Origin: Clostridia bacterium
Lineage (GTDB): Bacteria > Bacillota > Clostridia > UMGS1883 > UMGS1540
Reading direction: 5' to 3'
DNA length: 64,000 bases
Assembly (NCBI GenBank): GCA_017436645.1
Contig: JAFSCR010000023.1
Span: 62,001-126,000, forward strand
In this document: piece after piece, positions 17,381 to 24,220 of the stretch
Numbering within the stretch: the first letter of the stretch is position 1
How the letters are laid out: every line of letters starts with the position of its first letter
Notes under the pieces: generated by a model
Seen by the model: only the letters and a program-made list of their open reading frames with translations
What the model was told of the DNA's origin: nothing
Database searches by the model: none
Translations under genes and position numbers: made by a program

Positions 17381-18178
17381 ATGAAATTACGTGATAAATT
17401 TTGGCTTTGGGGGCAGGACGCTGGTTCCCACCACACACCGGGAAATACCTTTAAGCTTCCCGGCAGAAGTCGTATGACGCCTCTTGAAGGCGCATATTAT
17501 TTCGGTATTCCCAATATGTGCCGTGTTGTTATGGTTGGTAAACCCGAACTTCCCTTCGATCAGGATGCCATGGTTTATGACACCATGCAGAACGTAGCCT
17601 GGTCTATTATTGGTGACGGCAGCAGCGGCAGCGTGGAATATATTGACGAAGTTTTGAAACAGGCGAGAAAATACCCCAATATTATGGCAGGCATTTTAGA
17701 TGACTTTTTAAGCGAAGGCAGAATGAAGATTTTCACGCCTGAAAGAGTCCGCGGCTACAGAGAACGCCTTCATAATGAACTGGACAGGAAGTTGGAACTT
17801 TGGACGGTTGTATATTCCTCTGAGCTTACCGAAGAAAGAAGACCCTATCTTGCAGAATGTGATGTTTTAACTCTCTGGCCACGTTTTGAAAGGGATGTTC
17901 TGACTCTGGAAGAAGATTTCGCAAAACTTTATGACCTTTCCGACGGCAAGAAGAAAATCATGGCAGGGTGTTATATGTGGGATTACCACGACAAAAATGC
18001 CGTTTCCGTTTCTCTCATGGAAATGAAACTGGAACAGTACAGAAAATGGCTTCACGAAGGCTATATTGAAGGCATCATTTTCTGTTCAAACTGCATTGCA
18101 GATTTAGGACTTGCTGCAGTTGACTATACTCGTGAATGGATTCGTCAGCATGGCGACGAAGAAATCATTGAGAAATAA
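17381..18178 (+). CDS. Uncharacterised protein, paralogue B of the cassette (possible TIM-barrel enzyme)
   Basis: This 265-residue protein is clearly a paralogue of the gene at 15536, sharing WLWGQDAGSHH-type, EGAYYFGI, NMCRVVM, LPFDQDAMV, AGCYMWDY and HGDEEI segments. I chose the ATG at 17381 because AAGGAGAG lies about seven bases upstream; the ATG at 17375 abuts that site. It shares the Asp-Asp pair (ILDD) after the central strand and the hydrophobic-strand rhythm of a TIM barrel. Conservation is highest in the first 80 residues and the last 80, suggesting a shared active site with diverged substrate contacts. The family is unknown to me. Confidence 0.6.
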   Translation: MKLRDKFWLWGQDAGSHHTPGNTFKLPGRSRMTPLEGAYYFGIPNMCRVVMVGKPELPFDQDAMVYDTMQNVAWSIIGDGSSGSVEYIDEVLKQARKYPNIMAGILDDFLSEGRMKIFTPERVRGYRERLHNELDRKLELWTVVYSSELTEERRPYLAECDVLTLWPRFERDVLTLEEDFAKLYDLSDGKKKIMAGCYMWDYHDKNAVSVSLMEMKLEQYRKWLHEGYIEGIIFCSNCIADLGLAAVDYTREWIRQHGDEEIIEK

Positions 18179-18193
18179 CAGGAGGTACATGAT

Positions 18194-19357
18194 ATGGGTT
18201 TTATTCCCGATATAGAATTTAAGGAACGTATTACAAAACTTCAGGCCATCATGGCAAAAGAGGGCTATGATATTATGATGGCTTACGGCAACGAAGCAGA
18301 ACCCCAGTTTGTCCGTTATCTATCCGATTACTGGCCGTCTTTTGAAACAGCAGGTGTTCTGGTACCCGTCGAGGGCGAACCGCTTCTTTTAATTGGACCT
18401 GAAAGCTACACTTATGCCGCCGATCGCTCCAGAATCCCCGAAATTCGTCTTCTGAAAGCATTTCGTGAATCTTCTGAACCGGAATACCCCGGCAAAAAAC
18501 TTTCCACATTCAACGAGGTTTTTGACGAAGTGCTGAAAGGAAGAAAGTTTACAAAGTTTGGTGTGGCAGGGCTTCCGCTTGTAACCATCGGTGTTTATGA
18601 TGCATTGAAAGAGGCGCTTGGTGACATACCTATTGTAAAGGCGGACGATCTTGTTTCTCAGCTCCGCATGATTAAAACGGAAAATGAGCTTGTTTGTATG
18701 CGTGAAGCGGCTGAAATTACGAGAAAATCTTTTGACTATGTTCTCGAAAATATCCGCCCCGGAATGACGGAAACACAAGTTGTTGGACTTGCACTTTCCA
18801 AAATGCACGAACTCGGCGCAGAACGTGAAAGCTATCCGCACTGGGTACTTACGGGCGAAGGGAGTAATCAGGCAATCAGCCGTCCTCGTCAAAAAGTAAT
18901 TCGGCCCGGTGATATGACCATGATTCAGATTGGTGCCCGTGTTGCAGGTTATGCATCTTCCATTGGTCGTCCCGTTGTTTTCGGGAAGGCAACGGCTGAG
19001 CAGAAAGCAATTATTGAAGCAGGGTATGTAGGGCAGAACGCTGTTCTTGGATTTATGAAGGCAGGACTTTGCGCGGGGGATGTTGCCCGTCACTATGAAA
19101 AGGTTCTTTCCGACATCGGCTTTGGTGACCATCTTCTTTATGGCCCTTGCCACGGTAACGGCATGATGGAAGGAGAGGCACCGTGGATTGAAAATAATTC
19201 CACATGGATTCTTAAAGAAAACATGACGTTCTGCCTTGACGTTTTCCTGGGAAATAATAAGACGAAGACAGGCCTTCGCATGGAAGATGTTATCCGCATT
19301 ACAAAAGACGGCACAGAAAATCTGACCCACTATCCGCAAAAACTTTTTGAACTTTAA
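18194..19357 (+). CDS. Creatinase/M24-fold protein lacking most metal ligands
   Basis: The 387 residues show a creatinase-type N-terminal domain (about 1-155) and a pita-bread M24 domain (about 160-380). The usual five metal ligands Asp-Asp-His-Glu-Glu appear as Gln245 (MIQIGA), Ser256 (ASSIGR), His320 (PCHGNG), Asp349 (FCLDVF) and Glu364 (LRMEDV). The second His of the HGxGxxxHE pattern is Gly327. Metal-dependent aminopeptidase P or prolidase activity is therefore unlikely. Creatinase itself has this fold without metals, so C-N hydrolysis of a small molecule is a reasonable inference. It is the last gene of the cassette, 15 bases after paralogue B, with AGGAGG upstream. Confidence 0.82.
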   Translation: MGFIPDIEFKERITKLQAIMAKEGYDIMMAYGNEAEPQFVRYLSDYWPSFETAGVLVPVEGEPLLLIGPESYTYAADRSRIPEIRLLKAFRESSEPEYPGKKLSTFNEVFDEVLKGRKFTKFGVAGLPLVTIGVYDALKEALGDIPIVKADDLVSQLRMIKTENELVCMREAAEITRKSFDYVLENIRPGMTETQVVGLALSKMHELGAERESYPHWVLTGEGSNQAISRPRQKVIRPGDMTMIQIGARVAGYASSIGRPVVFGKATAEQKAIIEAGYVGQNAVLGFMKAGLCAGDVARHYEKVLSDIGFGDHLLYGPCHGNGMMEGEAPWIENNSTWILKENMTFCLDVFLGNNKTKTGLRMEDVIRITKDGTENLTHYPQKLFEL

Positions 19358-19360
19358 TTG

Positions 19361-19380
19361 GAATATAGATAAATATATTC
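19361..19380. repeat. AT-rich dyad upstream of the infC promoter
   Basis: GAATATA (19361-19367) and TATATTC (19374-19380) form a perfect inverted repeat with a six-base spacer. It has no T-run, so it is a poor terminator. No better terminator follows the M24 gene, so some read-through into infC is possible. Confidence 0.45.
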
Positions 19381-19400
19381 TAAAAATATTTAAAAAACAC

Positions 19401-19429
19401 TTGACAAAACAAGTGATGTGTGTTATTAT
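19401..19429 (+). promoter_or_regulatory. infC: Sigma-A promoter of infC-rpmI-rplT
   Basis: A consensus TTGACA (19401-19406), a 17-base spacer and TATTAT (19424-19429). One of the strongest promoters in the window, as expected for translation genes. Confidence 0.9.
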
Positions 19430-19435
19430 ACTCGA

Positions 19436-19558
19436 GTAGCAAGCAGGGCAACGCCCTCACCGTATCGTCTTGATACGCATACGGTTGATATTTTTACCGG
19501 TTTATAAGGCGGTATTGCTTGCGCAATGCCGCTTTAATTTTTTTTGGAGGTGCTGTAT
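19436..19558 (+). promoter_or_regulatory. Structured 5' leader of infC (L20-leader-like)
   Basis: The roughly 120-base untranslated leader contains a small hairpin AGGGC/GCCCT (about 19446-19458). A longer helix has ACCGTAT (from about 19460) pairing with ATACGGT (ending near 19486). A terminator hairpin follows at 19506-19535. In Bacillus, L20 binds an equivalent leader and causes premature termination of infC-rpmI-rplT. The gene order and hairpin position here fit the same autogenous control. I have not matched it to a covariance model. Confidence 0.7.
19506..19545 (+). terminator. Attenuator terminator in the infC leader
   Basis: A 13-pair stem (19506-19518 with 19523-19535, two G-T pairs) with a four-base loop TTGC, followed by AATTTTTTTT. 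The T-run ends directly at the infC ribosome-binding site, the geometry of a conditional terminator. Confidence 0.85.
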
Positions 19559-20068
19559 ATCAGTAAGGAAGTTATGATCAATGAGGAAATCCGTGATAAG
19601 GAGGTTCGTCTCATTGACAGCGACGGAACGCAGCTTGGCATTGTAGATGCCAAAGAGGCACAAAGAATTGCATACGAAAAGAATTTGGATTTAGTCAAAA
19701 TTGCACCCCAGGCAAAACCGCCGGTTTGCAAAATTATGGACTATGGTAAGTACAAGTTCGAGGCTGCCAAGAAAGAGAAGGAAGCCAGAAAGAACCAGAA
19801 GGTCGTTGCGATTAAAGAGGTTCGCTTGTCTCCGTCTATTGATGACCATGATTTTCAGACCAAAGCCAGAAATGCTATTAAGTTTTTATCTTCCGGCGAC
19901 AAGGTTAAGGTCAGCGTGCGTTTTCGTGGCAGAGAATTACATCACGCTTCTTTGGGCGAAGAAATCCTGAAGCGTTTTGCAGAAACTGTCAGCGAAGTCG
20001 GCACGGTCGACAAGCTTCCTAAACTGGAAGGCAGAAGTATGACGATGTTCATCGTACCCAAAAACTGA
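19559..20068 (+). CDS. infC: Translation initiation factor IF-3, with AUC start codon
   Basis: IF-3 binds the 30S subunit, prevents premature 50S joining and rejects non-canonical start codons. I assign the start to ATC at 19559: GGAGG lies eight bases upstream, and the residues after it (SKEVMINEEIRDKEVRLID) align with B. subtilis IF-3, which starts at AUU followed by SKDFIINE. The next ATG (19574) is 23 bases from the site and would remove conserved residues. The 169 residues include LVKIAPQAKPPVCKIMDYGK (N-domain and linker) and KVSVRFRGRE. An AUC start implies self-repression by IF-3, as known for the AUU start in E. coli. rpmI and rplT follow. Confidence 0.95.
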   Translation: MSKEVMINEEIRDKEVRLIDSDGTQLGIVDAKEAQRIAYEKNLDLVKIAPQAKPPVCKIMDYGKYKFEAAKKEKEARKNQKVVAIKEVRLSPSIDDHDFQTKARNAIKFLSSGDKVKVSVRFRGRELHHASLGEEILKRFAETVSEVGTVDKLPKLEGRSMTMFIVPKN

Positions 20069-20120
20069 TTGAAAGCCAAAAAAGGCTTTGAATATATCAC
20101 TTAGAAAAGGAGAGATTAAC

Positions 20121-20318
20121 ATGCCGAAATTAAAGACGCACAGAGGTGCGGCAAAGCGTTTTAGCCTTACAAAGTCCGGCAAGGTAAAGAGAGGTAAGGC
20201 ATTCAAAAGCCATATTTTGAACAAGAAGTCCACAAAGCGTAAGAGAAGACTTCGCAAGACGGCATATGCATCAATTCCCAATGCCGTAACAATCAAGAAG
20301 CTTATACCGTATAAATAA
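20121..20318 (+). CDS. rpmI: 50S ribosomal protein L35
   Basis: This 65-residue, very basic protein has the L35 pattern: [20 protein letters not shown], a Lys/Arg-rich centre with [12 protein letters not shown], and a C-terminal KLIPYK. The ATG at 20121 is preceded by AAAGGAGAG. It lies between infC and rplT in the conserved order and should be controlled by the infC leader. Confidence 0.98.
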   Translation: MPKLKTHRGAAKRFSLTKSGKVKRGKAFKSHILNKKSTKRKRRLRKTAYASIPNAVTIKKLIPYK

Positions 20319-20333
20319 TAGGAGGAATAGGAA

Positions 20334-20687
20334 ATGGCACGCGTAAAAGGCGCTTTAAGCACAAGAAAAAGACGTAAAAAGATTTTAAAGCTGGCAAAGG
20401 GCTACAGAGGTCATAAGTCTAAGAACTTCCGTGTAGCTAACCAAGCCGTTATGAAGAGTCTGGTTTATGCCTATGTTGGCAGAAAACAGAAAAAACGTGA
20501 TTTTAGAAGACTTTGGATTACCCGTATTTCTGCAGCTGCAAAAATGAACGGAATCAACTATTCTCAGTTCATGAACGGCCTTAAGAAGGCAGGTATTGAA
20601 GTAAACCGTAAAATGCTTTCTGAAATCGCAATTCACGATGCAGAAGCTTTCAAGGCTCTGGTAGAAAAGGCGAAAGCAAGCTTATAA
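20334..20687 (+). CDS. rplT: 50S ribosomal protein L20
   Basis: This 117-residue early-assembly protein binds 23S rRNA and is the likely autoregulator of the operon through the infC leader. [20 protein letters not shown] is the rRNA-binding N-terminus. [15 protein letters not shown] and [19 protein letters not shown] are the conserved C-terminal blocks, which in Bacillus bind the leader. GGAGG precedes the ATG. Confidence 0.98.
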   Translation: MARVKGALSTRKRRKKILKLAKGYRGHKSKNFRVANQAVMKSLVYAYVGRKQKKRDFRRLWITRISAAAKMNGINYSQFMNGLKKAGIEVNRKMLSEIAIHDAEAFKALVEKAKASL

Positions 20688-20690
20688 AAT

Positions 20691-20740
20691 CAAAGCTGCT
20701 GCGAAGAAATGAGATACTCATGCTTTGCGGCGGCTTTTTT
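20691..20740 (+). terminator. Terminator after rplT
   Basis: AAAGCTGCTGCGAAG (20692-20706) pairs with CTTTGCGGCGGCTTT (from 20723), followed by a T-run. G-T pairs occur within the stem. Confidence 0.85.
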
Positions 20741-20755
20741 GTTTGAGGTTAAAAA

Positions 20756-22105
20756 ATGGTGAAGCGAAATTATTGGCATGCAGTTCGAAAAGTCAGCCCG
20801 GTGCAGATTATAGCTCTTGGGTTTTTGATTGTTATTTTCCTTGGGACGGCGCTGCTATCTTTACCGATTGCATTTGAAGGGGATAGAATCAGCACCCTTG
20901 ACACAATGTTTACAGCAACATCTGCCACTTGTGTGACCGGACTGATTACAACGGATACAGCAACCCATTGGTCTTTTTTCGGCGAAGTGGTCATACTGAT
21001 TTTGATCCAAATCGGCGGGCTTGGATTTATGACGATTCTAACGCTTTTGTCATTTATGACCAGGCGAAAGATAACGCTTAAAGAAAGAATGATACTTAGC
21101 GAATCTCTAAGCGGAGCGGAGCTGGGCGGAATTGTAAAACTAATACGCCGTGTCTTATTGGGAACGGTATTTTTTGAGCTTTTGGGTGCATCTTTATTGG
21201 CGTTTGTATTTATTCCCGATTTTGGTGTGGGAAAAGGAATATGGAAAAGCATATTTATTTCTGTTTCTGCCTTTTGTAATGCCGGCTTTGATGTGATGGG
21301 AGATACATATGGCGCTTTTTCGGGATTAGAGCCTTATGTCCATAATGTAACAGTAAATTTAACCGTTTGCTTTTTAATTATTATGGGTGGCATCGGCTTT
21401 CTTGTTTGGGGTCGTCCTCGCCAAAAATATATGCCCTTACACACAAAAATAGTATTACTTGTAACCGGCCTCTTATTGGCGGGCGGAACGGTTTTGTTTT
21501 ATGTGTTTGAGTATAATAATCCGGCAACAATTGGAAGCTTTTCGTTTGGTGAAAAGGTACTTGCATCCTTTTTTCAATCGGTAACAACAAGAACTGCCGG
21601 GTTTAATACAATACCGAACGCTGAACTTTCTATTCCATCAAAACTAATTTCAATGCTATTAATGTTCATAGGCGGTTCCCCGGGTTCTACTGCAGGCGGG
21701 ATTAAAACAGTAACGTTTGCGATTGTATTATGGGGTGCATTTTCCTCTATACGTGGACAAGGGGATGTTGCCATCTTCAGACGGAGAATTCCAAAGCAAA
21801 TCGTATTTCGTGCCATGTCTGTTTTTATTTCTGCACTTTTAATAGTTTTTGTTTCTGCAATCATACTGCTTTGTTTTGGCGGCGGACCGGCTATTGATTT
21901 GATTTTTGAGGTTTTTTCTGCGCTTGGAACAGTAGGACTTGGAACAGGCATAACGCCCGGCCTTCCGTCTGTTTCAAAAATTTTAATTATGATTCTTATG
22001 TATATTGGGAGAGTGGGCATTATTACTCTATCTGTGGCTGTTCTCTTAAAAGACGAGAAAATTAACAATGTTCGTTACCCTGAAGAAAAAATATTATTGG
22101 GTTAG
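20756..22105 (+). CDS. ktrB: Potassium uptake channel subunit, TrkH/KtrB family
   Basis: This membrane subunit of a Na+- or H+-coupled K+ uptake system has 449 residues, with four repeated M1-P-M2 units. The pore selectivity regions are readable: TSATCVTGLI, SAFCNAGFDVMGD, TTRTAGFNT and SALGTVGLGTG. GGSPGSTAGGIKT is the family's conserved loop. The next gene encodes its RCK-domain regulatory subunit. The length and pairing resemble KtrAB of Bacillus rather than proteobacterial TrkH. No promoter is visible between the rplT terminator and the gene. Confidence 0.94.
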   Translation: MVKRNYWHAVRKVSPVQIIALGFLIVIFLGTALLSLPIAFEGDRISTLDTMFTATSATCVTGLITTDTATHWSFFGEVVILILIQIGGLGFMTILTLLSFMTRRKITLKERMILSESLSGAELGGIVKLIRRVLLGTVFFELLGASLLAFVFIPDFGVGKGIWKSIFISVSAFCNAGFDVMGDTYGAFSGLEPYVHNVTVNLTVCFLIIMGGIGFLVWGRPRQKYMPLHTKIVLLVTGLLLAGGTVLFYVFEYNNPATIGSFSFGEKVLASFFQSVTTRTAGFNTIPNAELSIPSKLISMLLMFIGGSPGSTAGGIKTVTFAIVLWGAFSSIRGQGDVAIFRRRIPKQIVFRAMSVFISALLIVFVSAIILLCFGGGPAIDLIFEVFSALGTVGLGTGITPGLPSVSKILIMILMYIGRVGIITLSVAVLLKDEKINNVRYPEEKILLG

Positions 22106-22116
22106 GAGAGTATTAG

Positions 22117-22761
22117 ATGAAAAAATTTTTGGTAATTGGACTTGGCCGCTTCGGACAAAGCGTTGCACATTCTCTGGCCAATCAAAAATGTGAAGTTATG
22201 ATACTTGATAAAGAGGAAGCAAGGCTTCAGGACGTTCGGGATGAAGTGACATATGCACTTATCGGTGATGCAACGGACAGAAATGTTCTTGAAAAAATAG
22301 GCGTCAAAAATTTTGATACAATCATTGTATGCATAGGTGACTCTCTTGAAGCAAGCGTTATGGTAACAGTTCTTTCTAAAGAACTTGGTGCATCCAGAGT
22401 AATCGTAAAAGCACAAAATGAAATGCACGCCAAAGTGCTTAATCTGGTTGGTGCAGATAAGGTTGTTTTGCCGGAACGTGATATGGGTGCAAGGCTTGCC
22501 AAAAGCCTTACTACAGAAACATTTATGGATTATATAGAGCTTTCTGACTCCCACAGTATTATTGAGATGGAAGTGCCAAAGAGCTGGACGGGCAAAACGA
22601 TTTTGGAACTTGATGTCAGAAAGAAATTCGGCATTAATATTCTTGCGATCAAAAAAGGCGACGGACTTGTTAATGCAGCACCTGGTGGTGGCGCAACCAT
22701 AGAGCCTGATGATATAATTGTCGTTTTGGGTGAAAAGAAGAGTTTGGAGAAATTATGTTAG
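22117..22761 (+). CDS. ktrA: Potassium uptake regulatory subunit, TrkA/KtrA (RCK) family
   Basis: This cytoplasmic ring-forming regulator gates KtrB in response to nucleotides. In its 214 residues, the N-terminal RCK domain (about 1-125) has the Rossmann loop VIGLGRFGQSVA, with acidic LDKEEA at strand 2 and the GDATDRNVLEKIGV turn. The RCK_C domain (about 135-214) contains KFGINILAIKKGD and EPDDIIVVLGEKKSLEKL. In B. subtilis, RCK_C domains bind c-di-AMP. A c-di-AMP phosphodiesterase, GdpP, is encoded at 57478, so such control is plausible here. Confidence 0.95.
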   Translation: MKKFLVIGLGRFGQSVAHSLANQKCEVMILDKEEARLQDVRDEVTYALIGDATDRNVLEKIGVKNFDTIIVCIGDSLEASVMVTVLSKELGASRVIVKAQNEMHAKVLNLVGADKVVLPERDMGARLAKSLTTETFMDYIELSDSHSIIEMEVPKSWTGKTILELDVRKKFGINILAIKKGDGLVNAAPGGGATIEPDDIIVVLGEKKSLEKLC

Positions 22762-23507
22762 AAATTACAAGTACAGAAAACCAACTGATAAAACACATTC
22801 GAAAACTTTCCCTGCATACATATCGGAAAAAATGCGGGGAGACTGTTTTGGAAGGGGAACGCCTTGTAAACGACTGCATTCGTTTCGGGGGTGAAATTAT
22901 AACCGTTCTCGTAAGAGAAGGTTACACAGGGCGTATACCTACGGCAAATAAAGTTTATGTAACTTCGCCTAAAATTTTCGATTCTCTTTGCGAAACCACA
23001 ACGCCACAAGGCATATTGGCAATCGCTTCTGCAAAAATGAATAAAGTGGCAGATATTGCAAAAGGGGGCCTTGTGATTATATGCGACCGTGTGCAGGACC
23101 CGGGTAATCTCGGCACAATTTTCCGCACAGCGCATGCAGTCGGTGCAGATGGCGTGATTTTGCTAAAAGGTTCTGCGGACCCGTTCTCTTTAAAAACGGT
23201 GCGCTCGTCCATGGGATCGTGCTTTGCACTTTCTTTGGCGGAAACCGATGAGATGCCGGCGATTTCCGGTTATACTGCATTTTGCGGGACGCTTTCTGAA
23301 AAAACCGTTTCTTTATATGAAACTGATTTTCCAAACAAAACAATGCTTGTCCTTGGGAATGAGGCGAACGGTGCCTCGGAGAAGGTCATATCTGCATGTG
23401 AAAAACACATAAAAATTCCAATGCCGGGTGGCGCAGAGTCGTTAAACGTTGCGGCGGCGGGAGCTATAATGATGTATGAATATTTCAGGCAGGTGCATTA
23501 TGTATAA
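22755..23507 (+). CDS. SpoU/TrmH-family RNA 2'-O-ribose methyltransferase
   Basis: This SPOUT-class enzyme methylates a ribose 2'-OH in rRNA or tRNA. The 250 residues have an N-terminal substrate-binding domain (VLEGERLVNDCIRFGG). The knotted catalytic domain carries the three SpoU motifs: DRVQDPGNLGTIFRTAHAVG (motif 1, Asn and Arg), LVLGNEANGAS (motif 2) and IPMPGGAESLNVAAAGAIMM (motif 3). The closest Firmicutes types are the YsgA/RlmB-like proteins, but the exact nucleotide target cannot be read. It overlaps ktrA by seven bases. Confidence 0.9.
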   Translation: MLEITSTENQLIKHIRKLSLHTYRKKCGETVLEGERLVNDCIRFGGEIITVLVREGYTGRIPTANKVYVTSPKIFDSLCETTTPQGILAIASAKMNKVADIAKGGLVIICDRVQDPGNLGTIFRTAHAVGADGVILLKGSADPFSLKTVRSSMGSCFALSLAETDEMPAISGYTAFCGTLSEKTVSLYETDFPNKTMLVLGNEANGASEKVISACEKHIKIPMPGGAESLNVAAAGAIMMYEYFRQVHYV

Positions 23508-24219
23508 CGATTTTGCAAATATTTATGATCTTGTCATGCGGGATACGCCGTATGACGACTGGGTAGAATATTATTGTTCTGTTTTTAAGAAATTTAATAA
23601 AGAGCCAAAGCTCATTTTGGATATGGGATGCGGCACGGGAAACATTACGGAAAGAATGCAAAACAAAGGCTTTGACATGATTGGACTTGATGCTTCGGCC
23701 GAAATGCTTTCTCACGCAAAAGAAAAGAACAGCGATATTTTATATCTTCTTATGGACATGACCGATTTTGAGCTTTACGGCACGGTTGATGCTATCGTAA
23801 GTTCTCTTGACTGCATGAATTATGTAACGGAAAACATTGACAAGGTCTTCAGGCTGGTATATAATTATTTAAATCCCGGCGGATTATTTATTTTTGATAT
23901 TAACAGCGCATACAAGCTTCGCCATGTTTTTGGCAACGAAACCATTGTGTGCGATGAAGAAGATATATTTTACACATGGGAAAACGAAATAGACGATAAC
24001 CTATGTCATTTTTATATTACGTTTTTTGTTAAAAATGAAAAAGGAAATTACGAAAGATGCGATGAGTATCAAACCCAGAGAATTTACACGGTGGAAGAAT
24101 TGACTTTAGCCGCTGAAAAGGCAGGCCTTTGTGTTCATGGGGTGTTCGATGATTTATCGTTTGAAAGCCCCAAAGAGAACAGTGAACGTTTATTATTTGT
24201 TGTAGGTAAGGAGAAATGA
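23500..24219 (+). CDS. Class I SAM-dependent methyltransferase
   Basis: The ATG at 23500 overlaps the previous stop by eight bases and gives 239 residues. LDMGCGTGNITERM (about 40-53) is SAM motif I, and MIGLDASAEMLSHAKEK is the acidic post-I region. MDMTDFELYGTVDAIVSSLD is motif II/post-II, and LNPGGLFIFDINS is motif III. The best match is the YqeM-like methyltransferase group of Firmicutes. The substrate is unknown. It is co-transcribed with the RNA methyltransferase upstream. Confidence 0.87.
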   Translation: MYNDFANIYDLVMRDTPYDDWVEYYCSVFKKFNKEPKLILDMGCGTGNITERMQNKGFDMIGLDASAEMLSHAKEKNSDILYLLMDMTDFELYGTVDAIVSSLDCMNYVTENIDKVFRLVYNYLNPGGLFIFDINSAYKLRHVFGNETIVCDEEDIFYTWENEIDDNLCHFYITFFVKNEKGNYERCDEYQTQRIYTVEELTLAAEKAGLCVHGVFDDLSFESPKENSERLLFVVGKEK

Positions 24220-24220
24220 G

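Noticed and set aside
18389-19339. A 316-codon open frame on the minus strand opposite the M24 gene
   Set aside because: The + strand frame has clear family motifs; the reverse product is Cys/Phe-rich without domain signals.
19574-20068. ATG at 19574 as the start of infC
   Set aside because: It is 23 bases from the ribosome-binding site and removes residues conserved with Bacillus IF-3; the ATC at 19559 fits both tests.
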